NCBI RefSeq assembly: GCF_910594005.1
Contig: NC_057848.1
Location: 136,968,155 to 137,032,154 of the forward strand
From: Cervus elaphus
Taxonomy: Eukaryota > Chordata > Mammalia > Artiodactyla > Cervidae
Direction: 5' to 3'
DNA: 64,000 bases
Position numbers and translations under genes: made by a program. The notes below the pieces were generated by a model. It saw only the letters and a list, made by a program, of their open reading frames with translations, searched no databases and was not told the DNA's origin. Within the stretch, counting starts at the first letter, position 1. Each line of letters begins with the position of its first letter. Shown here one piece after another: positions 55,401 to 59,659 of this stretch.

Positions 55401-58400
55401 AGAGGAGCCTGGAGGGCTACAGTCCATAGGGTAGCAATGAGTCAGACATGACTGAAGCAACTTAGCACGCACGCACATAAATGGGTCCTGCTTTTTTTTT
55501 TATCTTATCTAAAAATCTCTGCCTTTTAATTAGAGTATTTAGACCGTTTATATTTAATCTTTATTTAATATTTAATCTGATTATTGATGCCATTAGGTTT
55601 AAGTCTATTTTCTTACCATTGGTAGTATTTTTCTTGGTCCCTAAAAAAAAATGCTACTTTATATTATCAGATATATCTTTTTTTGTTCTTATATTTTTAT
55701 TTGTAGTTTAGATGCGTCTCTTGTAAATGCCTATAAGCTGGATTCTGACTTTAAAAGTGTTAACATATACAGTACCTAAAATCTAATGCTAATGAATGTT
55801 CCTTTTCCCCAAATATTATCAGGATCTTAGAAGAGTTTTCTATCACCCCTTTCTTCCCATTTTACATATTATTGTATCAAGTATTTTAGTTTTTTAACCT
55901 CATCAATCAAATAATGTTATTGTTATACCGCTTTCTTTATTCACCACTCCTTTTCACATCTCACATGTCCTTTCTGTAATGTTGTTTTTATTCTTCCTGA
56001 AGAAATCTTTTGGAAGTTACTGTCATAAATTTCTTTCTGTAGTTAACTTTTTCAGTTTCTTTCACTTGAAAATAAATGATATTATGGCTGGTTGACAGTT
56101 ATTTTCTTTTAGTATCTGCTCCCATTGTTACTATTAAGACATTTGCTTGAGTATATTGTCTGATAATTTCACATATACTCTGTCATTTCTCTCTGGCTGG
56201 TTTTTACATTGTCTTTGATGTGCTTCATTTCACTATATGATGCCTAGATGTGAGGCTTTTTTTTTTTTTTACTTCTAATTCATTATGACTCTTGAATCTG
56301 AAAATTCATGTCATTCATCATTTTAAGAAAATTCTTATCCATTATATTTTTGAATATTTCCTCTCTTCTCTTTGCAAGTCAAATATAATAAAACTTTTCA
56401 TTCTGTTATCTGTGTCTTTTAAATATTACTTTAATATTTTCTATATCTAAGTGATATTTGGGGAATTTCAGGGCTTGTCTTTTTCACAGTTATCTTTTCA
56501 TCTAAAGACTAATCTGCTATTTAACCTCCCTATTGAGTTTTAATTTCGGTTATCTTTCACATTTTGAAGTGAGATATTCTATTCCAACTCTTTTTCAAAT
56601 CTATCTGATATTACCTTGTTTTATGTTTGTGTTTTTTATTATAGTCCTGTAAGTAATGTAAGCATACTTATTTTGTATTCTGTATATAGTTATTCCAATG
56701 TCAAACATCCTCCAGAGTCTAAACCTGTTTGTGGCTTTGGCTCACTTGCTAATGGTCTTTTGTTTCCTTCTGTATTTTTAAATTTGGATTGTGAGTTCAT
56801 GTTTAACCAGGACTTTTTGTAGAAATGCTTTAAAGCTTAGATTAGGGTAAGTCAATCCATAGAGAATTTGTATAAAATTCTGTTAGCTCCGCTTAGTGTT
56901 ACCGTTCCAGGACCATTTTCAGTTAATGTCTCAGTTAAGAGTTTCCCATGATTACTGTACATGTGAACTCCAAACTCACGTTAGGAAAACATTGTTAAGC
57001 TGAGAGAGATGTTATTTTGTTATCTTCCAATATTTGTAGATAGACTTACATTAAAGGCCTAGTCCTTAGAGGGCCCCCACTTTACACAGGAGTCTCAGTT
57101 CTAGTTCTCCACATTTTGTGAGATCAAATCATTAAAATCCAAGAGTTATGAGATCAATAAATAACATTTCAATACTCAACTTATCTCTGAGGCTTCCTGC
57201 TCCCTCTTCATTTTTTGGCCCATGGGAATTTCCCTTCATTTTTATGTGAGCTTGCCTACACAGTATAAAATTATATTTTGTATACTTCTTCAGCATTTCT
57301 TAGTTATTTTGTAGTGGCAGAATTTTTCAAGATGTGTATTCCTACACAATAACAGGAACATTTAACAGGAACATTGCATTTTAGTTCATAGACTCTTTTT
57401 CTAGACTCTTGACTTTTTGGGTTAGAACTTTTCATTCTCATTCCTCCATTCTTTAAAGGTAAGCTAAGCTATTAATATTTGTTGTTGATCAGTCACTCAG
57501 TCGTGTCTGACTGTGCGACCCCATGGACTTCAGTACACCAAGCTTCCCTGTCCTTCACCATCTCCCAGAGTTTGCTCAAACTCATGTCCATTGAGTCAGT
57601 GATGCCATCCAACCATCTCATCCTCTGTTCCGCCTTCTCCTGCCCTCAGTCTTTCCCAGCATCAGGGTCTTTTCTAGTGAGTCAGCTCTTTGCATCAGGT
57701 GGTGAAAGTATTGGAGCTTCAGCTTCAAGCATCAGTCCTAAAATGAATATTCAGGGTTGATTTCCTTTAGGATTGACTGGTTTGATGTCCTTGTTATCCA
57801 GGGAATCTTAAGAGTCTTCCCCAGTACCACAGTTTAAAAGCATCAGTTCTTTGGCACTCAGCCTTCTTTATGGTCTGGAAACAGTGATAGACTTTATTTT
57901 CTTGGGCTCCAAAATCACTGTGGATGATGACTGTAGCTATGAAATTAAAAGACACTTGCTCCTTGGAAGAAAAGCTATGACAAACCTAGACAGTGTATTA
58001 AAAAGCAGAGACATCACTTTGCCAACAAAGGTCTGTATAGTCAAAGCTATGATTTTTCCAGGAGTCATGTACAGATGTGAGATTTGGACCATAAAGAAGG
58101 CTGAGCTATTATTTTTAGCACCATTTTAATTTCTGAAAGAGCCAGGTCTTGGGGTGCTTTTTTGGTTTTGGCATCATGTCAAAACCATTATTTGGATTGT
58201 CATTCTTTAGGAACCCTGTTTTCTCTCTGGCTAAATCCTCAAAGGCCTTAAATCATTTGGCACTTTTCAGTTATCATCTTCCTTGATGTGTCTTGCGTGT
58301 GCCTTGATGGCCACTCTCTTCTTGGCCACTTCTCCTCCTCTGATTTCTGAGATCCTTCTTTATGCTGATTTTGTTCCTAGAAAACTCAGTTCCCAGTGCT

Positions 58401-59213
58401 GGCTCCTCTTCCTCTGCTTCCCTTTACACTAGGCATTTCCTCTGTTTCTTTTCTTCTTCTGTCTCTTCTGCCCACCTGGAGTCCCTGGGTTATGAGGTAC
58501 TTTGATCTCTTCAGCTGTTAGCTGCATTCTGCCTGCTGTAGCCCTGGCCCTGCCTGGGCCATAGGTCCATGCGTTGAACTGCCTACTCAGACCCCTGGGG
58601 CTCCCACTCATTTGGCAGCAGTAACATTTTGCCAGAAATTCTGATCTATAAGGAACGGGGAGGTGTGTCCTCCTGTAGAATATCTCGGTTTTCATCTTTT
58701 TTCCTCTTATAACAAAACAAAGTAAAATTAGTTCTTTGAAGAAAAATGACATATAACAAATAGCAGATATCAATACTACTGATAGTGTTGAAGTGTAAAC
58801 CCCAAAAGGTCTTGTTTTAGGGAAGAATCATGATAGCAATTGGTAAAAGAAAAAAGGCTGGCGGATGCTGAGAATGTACCATTGTGGTGCCTCATAAAAA
58901 TGTGATGAAATAATGTTAAGACTTATTGAAAATTATACCCTCTAAATACTATTAAGTAACTGTTTGATTTACTGAAGTGAATTCTCTGCGTGTGTTTTTT
59001 TCCTAGATTTTCCTCTTTAAAAGAATGTCATTGACGAGTCAGAAAATTATGCAGATTAATAATGAGCCACTCCCAGAGATAAAACCAATAGGAGACCAAA
59101 TAGCTTTTAAAAGAAATAAGAAAGATGCCAACCCGAACCACATGGGGCAAAATCATCAGGATACCTCACCCCCCAATATGGAGAGAAGGTCAAAATCTTG
59201 TACAATACTTTGA
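2046..59213 (+). CDS. RPGR: RPGR, constitutive form (exons 1-13, fused 14/15, 16-19)
   Basis: Joining 17 GT-AG introns gives 3003 nt, or 1000 aa plus stop, close to the 1020-aa human long constitutive form as I recall it. Coding parts are 2046-2073, 4392-4517, 4958-5050, 7179-7241, 9688-9846, 11189-11338, 14228-14386, 19309-19464, 24026-24150, 26598-26783, 27811-27982, 31796-31893, 32285-32347, 34611-35546, 47132-47266, 48873-48930, 50219-50307 and 59007-59213. Residues of about 10-370 form an RCC1-like seven-bladed propeller. In known RPGR this binds PDE6D, RPGRIP1 and other partners at the ciliary transition zone, and has been linked to small-GTPase regulation (RAB8A). The C terminus ends in CTIL, a CaaX box read by geranylgeranyl transferase, so this form should be membrane-associated. 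No frameshift or premature stop is seen in any exon. Identity is near certain. The exon assembly is from sequence and homology, not from transcripts. Confidence 0.97.
2665..2880 (-). mobile_element. L1 fragment (antisense)
   Basis: The reverse strand matches the 3' half of L1 as I remember it; on the + strand this reads as the typical 'gtgctgatttatgtcggagagtg' style tract near 2830-2860. It is truncated and non-coding. Confidence 0.6.
2910..3210 (+). mobile_element. Bov-tA-type SINE, partial dimer
   Basis: A complete unit (from about 3019, GGCTCAGCTGGTAAAGAATC head through the body to GAGCGACTTTCACTT) is preceded by a shorter, more diverged head segment. This gives a head-to-tail dimer on the + strand. 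Confidence 0.8.
3715..3890 (+). repeat. TG microsatellite with an adjoining 68-bp tandem duplication
   Basis: A (GT)n run at 3715-3754 is followed by two copies, period 68, of a unit that starts with a short GT run and continues TTTAGATATTAATACCTTT to GGTCTCTCTCC (about 3762-3822 and 3831-3890). The copies are nearly identical, which suggests a recent duplication seeded by the GT tract. Confidence 0.85.
4392..4517 (+). CDS. RPGR: RPGR exon 2
   Basis: 126 nt, acceptor TTTGCAG, donor GTAGGT. It encodes residues 10-51, starting DSGAVFTFGK and including CGDEHTAIIT. This is the first RCC1-repeat blade, nearly the same as human. Confidence 0.96.
4518..4957 (+). other. RPGR: RPGR intron 2
   Basis: Short AT-rich intron of 440 nt with no recognised repeat or gene. 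Confidence 0.9.
4958..5050 (+). CDS. RPGR: RPGR exon 3
   Basis: 93 nt, acceptor CCACCAG. It encodes residues 52-82, GNNKLFMFGSNNWGQLGLGS and onward, a classic RCC1 motif. The donor AAAG|GTTTGG is weak (T at +3 and +4), although the exon itself is well conserved. Confidence 0.96.
5752..5950 (+). mobile_element. Bov-tA-type SINE
   Basis: Full tRNA-derived head (GGTAGCTTAGACAGTAAAG) and body ending GAGTCGGACACGACTGGGTG. A short CA-rich tail follows. Confidence 0.85.
6104..6754. repeat. Long inverted repeat: two arms of about 230 bp, 188-bp loop
   Basis: The left arm 6104-6336 and the right arm 6525-6754 are reverse complements, with only three base mismatches and one 3-nt gap seen by eye (about 98% identity). 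Both arms include a 30-odd bp SINE head and unrelated unique flank. The loop carries most of a minus-strand SINE. The RNA could form a long hairpin. Confidence 0.9.
6358..6558 (-). mobile_element. Bov-tA-type SINE in the inverted-repeat loop
   Basis: Minus-strand copy with tail-side TTAGTCGCTCAGTTGTGTCC at the left and the tRNA-like head at the right (CATCTGAGCCACTAGGGAAG). Its head is shared by the right arm of the inverted repeat. Confidence 0.85.
7179..7241 (+). CDS. RPGR: RPGR exon 4
   Basis: 63 nt, acceptor TTTTTAG, donor GTATAG. It encodes residues 83-103, ALKPEKVKFVACGRNHTLVL and T. The boundary codon with exon 5 gives Gly, where human has Glu. Confidence 0.95.
7258..7458 (+). mobile_element. 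Bov-tA-type SINE next to the exon 4 donor
   Basis: Complete + strand SINE flanked by the direct repeat ATTCAATCT (7249-7257 and 7459-7467), a convincing target-site duplication. It begins 16 nt after exon 4 ends. Confidence 0.9.
7796..8360 (+). mobile_element. L1 ORF2 fragment, split by a SINE
   Basis: The two parts (7796-7976 and 8186-8360) read as consecutive diverged L1 ORF2 3' sequence (TAGCCAAAACAGTTTTGAAA, then AATATTTGACAAAGGTGCCA). They are separated by a later SINE. Confidence 0.75.
7975..8184 (+). mobile_element. Bov-tA-type SINE nested in L1
   Basis: Full head and body. The L1 bases AAAGCTACA occur on both sides, consistent with a target-site duplication. Confidence 0.85.
8930..9185 (-). 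mobile_element. MIR element
   Basis: Reverse-strand MIR hallmarks: TTATTTTACAGATGAGGAAA followed by GCCCAAAGTTACACAGCT. Diverged and ancient. Confidence 0.7.
9688..9846 (+). CDS. RPGR: RPGR exon 5
   Basis: 159 nt, acceptor TGTGCAG, donor GTAAGA. Residues 104-156 include YATGGNNEGQLGLGDT and KIKQLSAGSNSSAALT, a complete RCC1 repeat. Confidence 0.96.
9847..11188 (+). other. RPGR: RPGR intron 5
   Basis: 1342 nt of mostly AT-rich DNA. No repeat family or gene is recognised with confidence. Confidence 0.85.
11189..11338 (+). CDS. RPGR: RPGR exon 6
   Basis: 150 nt, acceptor TCTATAG, donor GTAAGA. Residues 157-206 include EDGELFMWGDNSEGQIGL and WISCGYYHSAFVT, an RCC1 blade almost identical to human. 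Confidence 0.96.
11339..14227 (+). other. RPGR: RPGR intron 6
   Basis: 2889 nt. An old L1-like scrap may lie at about 12595-12660 and another diverged interspersed repeat at about 13805-13920. The rest is unrecognised unique sequence. Confidence 0.8.
14228..14386 (+). CDS. RPGR: RPGR exon 7
   Basis: 159 nt, acceptor TTCAATAG, donor GTACGG. Residues 207-259 include EGELYTFGEPESGKLGLP and VIQVACGGGHTVVLT, RCC1 repeat. Confidence 0.96.
14435..14700 (-). mobile_element. Old L1M-like 3' fragment
   Basis: TTATTGTGGTAAGAACACTT at the left and CCTGGCAACCACCATTCAAG at the right are recurrent in old mammalian L1 3' ends on the reverse strand. The family name is uncertain. Confidence 0.45.
15813..15923 (+). 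repeat. Local tandem duplication
   Basis: A 39-bp unit beginning GGTTTATACCAAGATTATAG and ending AATTTACTAGG occurs at 15813-15851 and 15885-15923, with partial units between. Period 72. Confidence 0.85.
18306..18400 (+). mobile_element. L1 3' end fragment
   Basis: Ends CAACATTGTAAATCAACTAT followed by ACTTCAATAAAATTTTTTT, the usual 3' terminus of ruminant L1 copies. Confidence 0.6.
18474..18800 (-). mobile_element. Bov-tA-type SINE, dimer
   Basis: Reverse-strand body and head at 18480-18682, followed by a second partial unit to 18800 ending CAGCTGAGCTACCAGGGAAG. Confidence 0.85.
19309..19464 (+). CDS. RPGR: RPGR exon 8
   Basis: 156 nt, acceptor CTTTTCAG, donor GTATGG. Residues 260-311 include VYTFGLGQFGQLGLGTF and CCGENHTALIT, RCC1 repeat. 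Confidence 0.96.
20424..20632 (-). mobile_element. Bov-tA-type SINE
   Basis: Reverse-strand SINE from TTGCTAAGTCGTGTCCGACT to CTGAACCACAAAGGAAGCCC. Irregular copies of CCTTGTTAATGTACAT flank it, especially at 20638-20715. Confidence 0.85.
20867..21666 (-). mobile_element. Solo-type retroviral LTR (minus strand) with nested BovB insertion
   Basis: Boundaries are TG...CA and the 5-bp direct repeat ATAGT flanks the whole unit (20862-20866 and 21667-21671). On the minus strand it has a TATA box (21014-21020) and a poly(A) signal (20934-20939) at LTR-like spacing. Without the insertion at 21102-21531 it is about 370 bp. No viral coding sequence is attached. Confidence 0.75.
21102..21531 (+). mobile_element. 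BovB (RTE) 3' fragment nested in the LTR
   Basis: Encodes the C-terminal piece of the BovB reverse transcriptase (WTIKKAEHRRIDTFELWYW near 21125-21180), then the BovB/SINE-shared 3' end finishing in ACTGAACTGAACTGAA. TGGGG repeats at 21097-21101 and 21532-21536 look like its target-site duplication. 5'-truncated and dead. Confidence 0.85.
22038..22231 (-). mobile_element. Bov-tA-type SINE
   Basis: Complete reverse-strand copy. TGAATAAGG occurs on both sides (about 22030 and 22235), a target-site duplication. Confidence 0.9.
22578..22872 (+). mobile_element. Bov-tA-type SINE, partial dimer
   Basis: A headless first unit (from 22578) is joined to a complete second unit that starts at about 22674 (GGGCTTCCCGGGTGGCTCAG) and ends in GAGCGACTTTCACTT. 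Confidence 0.85.
22905..23235 (+). mobile_element. L2-like fragment
   Basis: The run of CCTCTGCCTGAAAAATTCTT and TGAAAGCCTTTCCTAATCAC resembles the 3' part of LINE L2. Diverged. Confidence 0.45.
24026..24150 (+). CDS. RPGR: RPGR exon 9
   Basis: 125 nt, acceptor CATTTTAG, donor GTAAGG. Residues 312-353 include YTFGDGRHGKLGLGMENF and LCSNFLKYIVHL, RCC1 repeat. It ends in phase 0, as in human. Confidence 0.96.
24572..24785 (+). mobile_element. Bov-tA-type SINE
   Basis: Head AGGGCTTCCCAGGTGGCACA, body to CATAACTGAGCAACTGTGTG, followed by a CA-rich tail to about 24822. Confidence 0.85.
24837..25319 (-). mobile_element. Solo retroviral LTR, minus strand
   Basis: 483 bp bounded by TG...CA with a perfect 4-bp direct repeat ATAT outside both ends (24833-24836 and 25320-25323). 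A poly(A) signal lies on the minus strand at 24941-24946. A 4-bp duplication fits gammaretrovirus-like (class I) ERVs. No internal viral region is present, so it arose by LTR-LTR recombination. Confidence 0.85.
25520..25723 (-). mobile_element. Bov-tA-type SINE
   Basis: Reverse-strand SINE, GGTTGCTCAGTTGTGTCCGA to AATCTAGCCACCAGGGAAGC. Confidence 0.85.
26096..26190 (-). mobile_element. Ruminant L1 3' fragment
   Basis: AATTGGAGGATAATTACTTT and ACAATATTGTGATGGTTTTT match the antisense 3' end of ruminant L1. Confidence 0.65.
26398..26458 (+). repeat. TG microsatellite
   Basis: About 55 bases of (TG)n with one TTG interruption. Confidence 0.95.
26598..26783 (+). CDS. RPGR: RPGR exon 10
   Basis: 186 nt, acceptor GCTGCAG, donor GTACGT. 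Residues 354-415 start VACGGCHMLVFATP, closing the propeller, then the start of the linker ending ARVRRRER. Confidence 0.96.
26784..27810 (+). other. RPGR: RPGR intron 10
   Basis: 1027 nt, AT-rich. A short + strand L1 3' tip is at about 27215-27310 with an A-rich tail. Nothing else recognised. Confidence 0.85.
27811..27982 (+). CDS. RPGR: RPGR exon 11
   Basis: 172 nt (human 169), donor GTAACA. The acceptor TGCTTTAAAG is purine-ended and not strong. Residues 416-472 begin EKSPDSIRMTGTLPPVEGT. The linker is poorly conserved after the first 20 residues. Confidence 0.92.
28190..28390 (-). mobile_element. MIR fragment
   Basis: Diverged reverse-strand MIR signature including TGACTTGCCCAAGGTTACTC. 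Confidence 0.6.
28418..28520 (+). mobile_element. MIR fragment
   Basis: ATATAGCATCATGGCTAGGA and the following GAGTCCAGTTGATCTGGG resemble the MIR 5' half. Confidence 0.55.
29045..29172 (+). mobile_element. Bov-tA-type SINE, 5'-truncated
   Basis: Only the body is present, from CCCTGGAGGAGGAAATGGCA to GAGTCAGACACGAGTGACTG. Confidence 0.8.
30870..31320 (-). mobile_element. MaLR/MLT1-like LTR fragment
   Basis: Starts CTGTTGCTACATGAGCAGTG with AAAACAACAAACGTTTACTA, the reverse of the 3' end of a common old mammalian LTR. The family name is tentative. Confidence 0.4.
31483..31682 (-). mobile_element. Bov-tA-type SINE
   Basis: Reverse-strand SINE from GTGAAGATCACTCAGTTGTG to TTCTTTACCAACTGACCTAT, ending 114 nt before exon 12. 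Confidence 0.85.
31796..31893 (+). CDS. RPGR: RPGR exon 12
   Basis: 98 nt (human 92), acceptor CATTCAG, donor GTACTG. Residues 473-505 include EDSESLGETADILNM, which aligns with human VESLGETTDILNM. Confidence 0.94.
31894..32284 (+). other. RPGR: RPGR intron 12
   Basis: 391 nt, AT-rich with TATA-type runs at 32180-32235. No gene or named repeat. Confidence 0.9.
32285..32347 (+). CDS. RPGR: RPGR exon 13
   Basis: 63 nt (human 66), acceptor ATTTCAG, donor GTATGA. Residues 506-526 are THMLHLNSNEKLKLSPVQKQ and K. Confidence 0.95.
32348..34610 (+). other. RPGR: RPGR intron 13
   Basis: 2263 nt, AT-rich, no clear repeat family. The reading frame of the next exon extends 27 nt into the intron (ATG at 34584) by chance. 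Confidence 0.85.
34611..37442 (+). CDS. RPGR: RPGR exon 14/15 with ORF15 extension
   Basis: Acceptor ATTTACAG at 34603-34610; stop TAA at 37440-37442; 943 codons. Segments: 34611-34800 corresponds to human exon 14 (KQEIIEKPK... to FSDEDV). 34801-35409 (203 codons) corresponds to a stretch spliced out of common human ORF15 mRNA but kept in the 1020-aa human form. From 35410 to 35546 is human exon 15. After that comes ORF15 proper. The constitutive form leaves the exon at 35546 (AAG|GTGAGT, phase 0). From about 35830 to 37080 the + strand is almost only A and G. The product there is Glu/Gly with added Asp (GDGE) and about 20 GEEEG motifs. The last 16-17 residues match human exactly. The 27 nt before 34611 are intronic, so the Met at 34584 is not a start. 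Confidence 0.95.
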   Translation, partial: KQEIIEKPKQHTTYTENDDSNEYENEEMSPEVTDGRVYKQLLAQGMYVMPAALSMEAFSDEDVGSDSDLQSPQTSTSAEGLQKGTFRHENKRSVYPLYSEEIEKESDEGQSQKDSEAKEIVSDMKTDLVKMTDLKDIKKTEENRKNIDTFFDDLPNRDMNIEDEEDKDFVKESKGNKPDMIFVSEQESIEEEDSYLEGESQQSIADGFEQPESIEFSNGEKEDDEVEIDQNLWYSRKFIEREEAKHRLSRIMAKYEFKCDHLSRIPEEQEGEDDSEGSGKEEQEIEANEEECGEKEEEEAELLSDDLTDRAKVSEGKGKLAGEAEHVPEGGGEGIRKEGNSGVEQRSRTGSEEGEEGEDMGEGVIESLGKGEKDLEEEEQQPKEREQGHQEERSTGRKEAEEKEQGGGEGEEEGGEEEGEEEKDKGKEEGKEKEEEEEQEGKGEELEEGRWQEGEEREGKGEEGGQEGEEEGEGEEEGDGEGQEGEEEEEEGDGEGGERDGVEQEGEVGEEEGDGEGEEEGDGEEQKAEGGEEEGDGEVEEVGDEEKEGERGEEEGDGEGEGGEGEGDGEEQEGEEEEEGDGEGEEEGDREGEEEGDGEEQEGEGEEQEGDGEEQEREREEEEGDGGGEEEGDGEGEEEGDGEGEEEGDGEEQEGEGGEEEGDGEGEEEGDGEEQEGEGGEEERDGEGEEEGDGEEQEGEGGEEEGDGEEQEGEGGEEEEDGEGEEEGDGEQEGEEEEEGGGDEGGEEEGEGEEELEEGEGEEEGEAEGEEGEGEEEEGEEEEGGEKEGEGLGGEGEGEEEGEERVEEGEEEREREGSEREEEEGAVGKRKEKENGREEEKGEDENDEEEKGKCQETGSAESGRQGRKGGGRESKVSQIRGSGKYDKDRTHPKKFTTHREGKGEGHEVQRFKMPVQSKQLLENGPPGSKKFWNNVLPHYLELK
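34801..35409 (+). other. RPGR: Exitron-like segment inside exon 14/15
   Basis: The donor-like TAG|GTAGTG at 34801 is at the same codon as the human exon 14 donor. The human acceptor TCAG|AG is TCAAGG here, so it is not usable in frame. CCAG|AG nine bases further on (35408-35409) would keep the frame and remove exactly 203 codons. The segment is open throughout, so retention also gives a full protein. Confidence 0.6.
35830..37080 (+). repeat. RPGR: Purine-only minisatellite encoding the Glu/Gly tract
   Basis: Two interleaved units are visible: 24 bp (GDGEGEEE) and 42 bp (GDGEEQEGEGGEEE). In 36555-36800 they alternate as a 66-bp higher-order repeat, with four 42-bp units nearly identical. Pyrimidines on the + strand are mostly the T of GAT and the C of CAG. 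Confidence 0.92.
38100..38210 (+). mobile_element. MIR fragment
   Basis: GTTTCCTTATCTGTAAAATA is the MIR hallmark. It lies inside the probable ORF15 3' UTR. Confidence 0.6.
38502..38507 (+). terminator. RPGR: Candidate poly(A) signal of the ORF15 transcript
   Basis: First AATAAA after the ORF15 stop, followed within 30 nt by a GT-rich stretch (AGTAGTTGTTTGTG). It predicts a 3' UTR of about 1.1 kb. A second AATAAA at 39672-39677 is an alternative. Confidence 0.55.
41400..41570 (+). mobile_element. MIR fragment
   Basis: AGAGCATGGGCTCTATAGTC, CCTGAGTTCCTGTCCCAGCC and a TTTCTGAGTTTTACTTCC region, interrupted by a poly-T run. Confidence 0.6.
43978..45227 (-). mobile_element. Full-length mariner transposon, inactive
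   Basis: 1250 bp with terminal inverted repeats (TTGGGTTGGCCCAAAAGTTC at the left, CTGGGTTGGCCAAAAGGTTC read from the right) and TA duplications at both ends (43976-43977 and 45228-45229). The minus strand encodes transposase pieces such as ADFHPKKVIQCMWWDWKG (near 44510-44570) and LPGKWQKVVEQIGEHNVQ (44052-44110). Stops and frameshifts break the frame, so no active enzyme is made. Confidence 0.92.
47132..47266 (+). CDS. RPGR: RPGR exon 16
   Basis: 135 nt, acceptor TTGTCACAG, donor GTATTG. Residues 839-883 of the constitutive form start DHELLKNEDLVEV (human DHEFSKTEELKLED). The rest is acidic and diverged, as expected for this exon. Confidence 0.88.
47267..48872 (+). other. RPGR: RPGR intron 16
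   Basis: 1606 nt with a short CA run (47655-47670), a partial SINE (48143-48263) and a T-rich run (48807-48834) about 40 nt before exon 17. Confidence 0.85.
48143..48263 (-). mobile_element. Bov-type SINE, truncated
   Basis: Only the tail-side body is present, TGCTGCTGCTGCTAAGTCAC to AAGAACACTGGAGTGGGATG, on the reverse strand. The CTG run is part of the element. Confidence 0.75.
48873..48930 (+). CDS. RPGR: RPGR exon 17
   Basis: 58 nt, acceptor TGTTTACAG, donor GTGTGA. Residues 884-902 end EERAIHEYNENPK, matching human EERAICEYNENPK. Confidence 0.94.
48931..50218 (+). other. RPGR: RPGR intron 17
   Basis: 1288 nt, no repeat family recognised with confidence. Confidence 0.85.
50219..50307 (+). 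CDS. RPGR: RPGR exon 18
   Basis: 89 nt, acceptor TATCATAG, donor GTAAGT. Residues 903-932 include SSSSEILEDSESTPAKDIKK, aligning with human SSSLEILENSETTPSKDMKK. Confidence 0.94.
50915..51205 (+). mobile_element. L2 fragment
   Basis: GGTCTCAGCTTAAATGTCAT, then GGCCTTTTGTGACCAACAG and a final ATGCTCAGTAAATATTTTTG, in L2 order. Confidence 0.65.
54240..54458 (+). mobile_element. Bov-tA-type SINE
   Basis: Full SINE from GGACTTCCCAGGTGGTGCTA to GGCTGAAGTGTCTTAGCAAG. Confidence 0.85.
54758..54841 (+). mobile_element. 84-bp retroposed RNA with poly(A) tail, LTR-R-like
   Basis: The 15-bp direct repeat AAAATCCCTTACTAG lies exactly at both sides (54743-54757 and 54842-54856). The insert has AATAAA 12 nt before an A run. 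The sequence resembles the R region of a ruminant endogenous retrovirus LTR, from memory. It is too short to encode anything. Confidence 0.75.
55219..55480 (+). mobile_element. Bov-tA-type SINE with duplicated head
   Basis: Two head-like segments (55223-55262 and 55273-55310) precede one body ending TGAAGCAACTTAGCACGCAC. Confidence 0.8.
57480..58105 (-). mobile_element. BovB (RTE) insertion with inverted 5' part
   Basis: 57480-57868 is the BovB 3' end on the minus strand. 57870-58105 is an upstream BovB reverse-transcriptase segment on the + strand (IFLGSKITVDDDCSYEIKR). Similar AGCTATTA-type flanks at about 57466 and 58104 suggest a single insertion. Confidence 0.8.
58120..58720 (-). pseudogene. 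Possible processed pseudogene, source unknown
   Basis: The minus strand has a C/G-richer, protein-like composition with short frames (for example TAEEIKVPHNPGTPGGQKRQ near 58470-58530, and lysine-rich pieces near 58150-58260), broken by stops. I do not recognise the parent gene. It could also be an old repeat. Confidence 0.2.
59007..59213 (+). CDS. RPGR: RPGR exon 19, terminal coding exon with CaaX box
   Basis: 207 nt including TGA at 59211-59213, acceptor TTTCCTAG. Residues 933-1000 include NNEPLPEIKPIGDQIAFK and end RRSKSCTIL. The last four residues CTIL form the prenylation site, which in known RPGR is geranylgeranylated and lets PDE6D extract and target the protein. Confidence 0.97.
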   Translation: MFLFKRMSLTSQKIMQINNEPLPEIKPIGDQIAFKRNKKDANPNHMGQNHQDTSPPNMERRSKSCTIL

Positions 59214-59633
59214 ATCTATGTTTGTGTGTTCATGGTCACCAAGCACATTGTAATTTATACTTGAAAAACTTCTTGAGTTCTGAAAGAAATTTCTGATGAA
59301 AAACTTTTAAGATATAACTTAATATCTTTTATCTGATTTGAATAGTATGACCAGTTTTGATGTTTATTTAAATACTGACAGTTTTGACAAGCAATTTCAG
59401 AATATGTTTATCTCAAGCTCTCCTTCAAGTGTTGTGGCCTTAACTGTTCAGTGTTGCAATATAAAATATATTTTTATATGTGAAAGTTAAATTATAATAT
59501 TTCATAGTTTTGCTAAACAACTTTATTATAATTTCATAAGACAATATTTGCAACCTCATGACACTGTAACAGTTTTGAATGTATTTGCAATTTTCAAAAA
59601 CTGAGTCAAAATTGTTTTGAATGAACATATTTT

Positions 59634-59639
59634 AATAAA
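59634..59639 (+). terminator. RPGR: Poly(A) signal of constitutive RPGR
   Basis: AATAAA about 420 nt after the stop codon, followed by CATCTGGTCAGTTCC and TGTTTACATGG. It is the first canonical signal after exon 19 and sets the 3' end near 59655. Confidence 0.8.
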
Positions 59640-59659
59640 CTACATCTGGTCAGTTCCAC

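Larger units (their letters stand above)
53550..55800 (-). mobile_element. L1 tract, antisense, diverged
   Basis: Reverse-strand L1 ORF2 features recur in order: TTGTGCCAGTACCACACTGT (53713), AATTTATTGAGACATGTTTT (54541), ATCTCTGCCTTTTAATTGGA (55189). It is interrupted by SINEs at 54240-54458 and 55219-55480 and by a mini-retroposon at 54758-54841. Confidence 0.65.
50308..59006 (+). other. RPGR: RPGR intron 18
   Basis: 8699 nt. It holds an L2 (50915-51205), a short GC-rich patch (51880-52030), a long antisense L1 tract (about 53550-55800) with two SINEs and a small retroposed RNA inside it, a twin-primed BovB (57480-58105) and an unrecognised stretch at 58120-58720. Confidence 0.85.
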
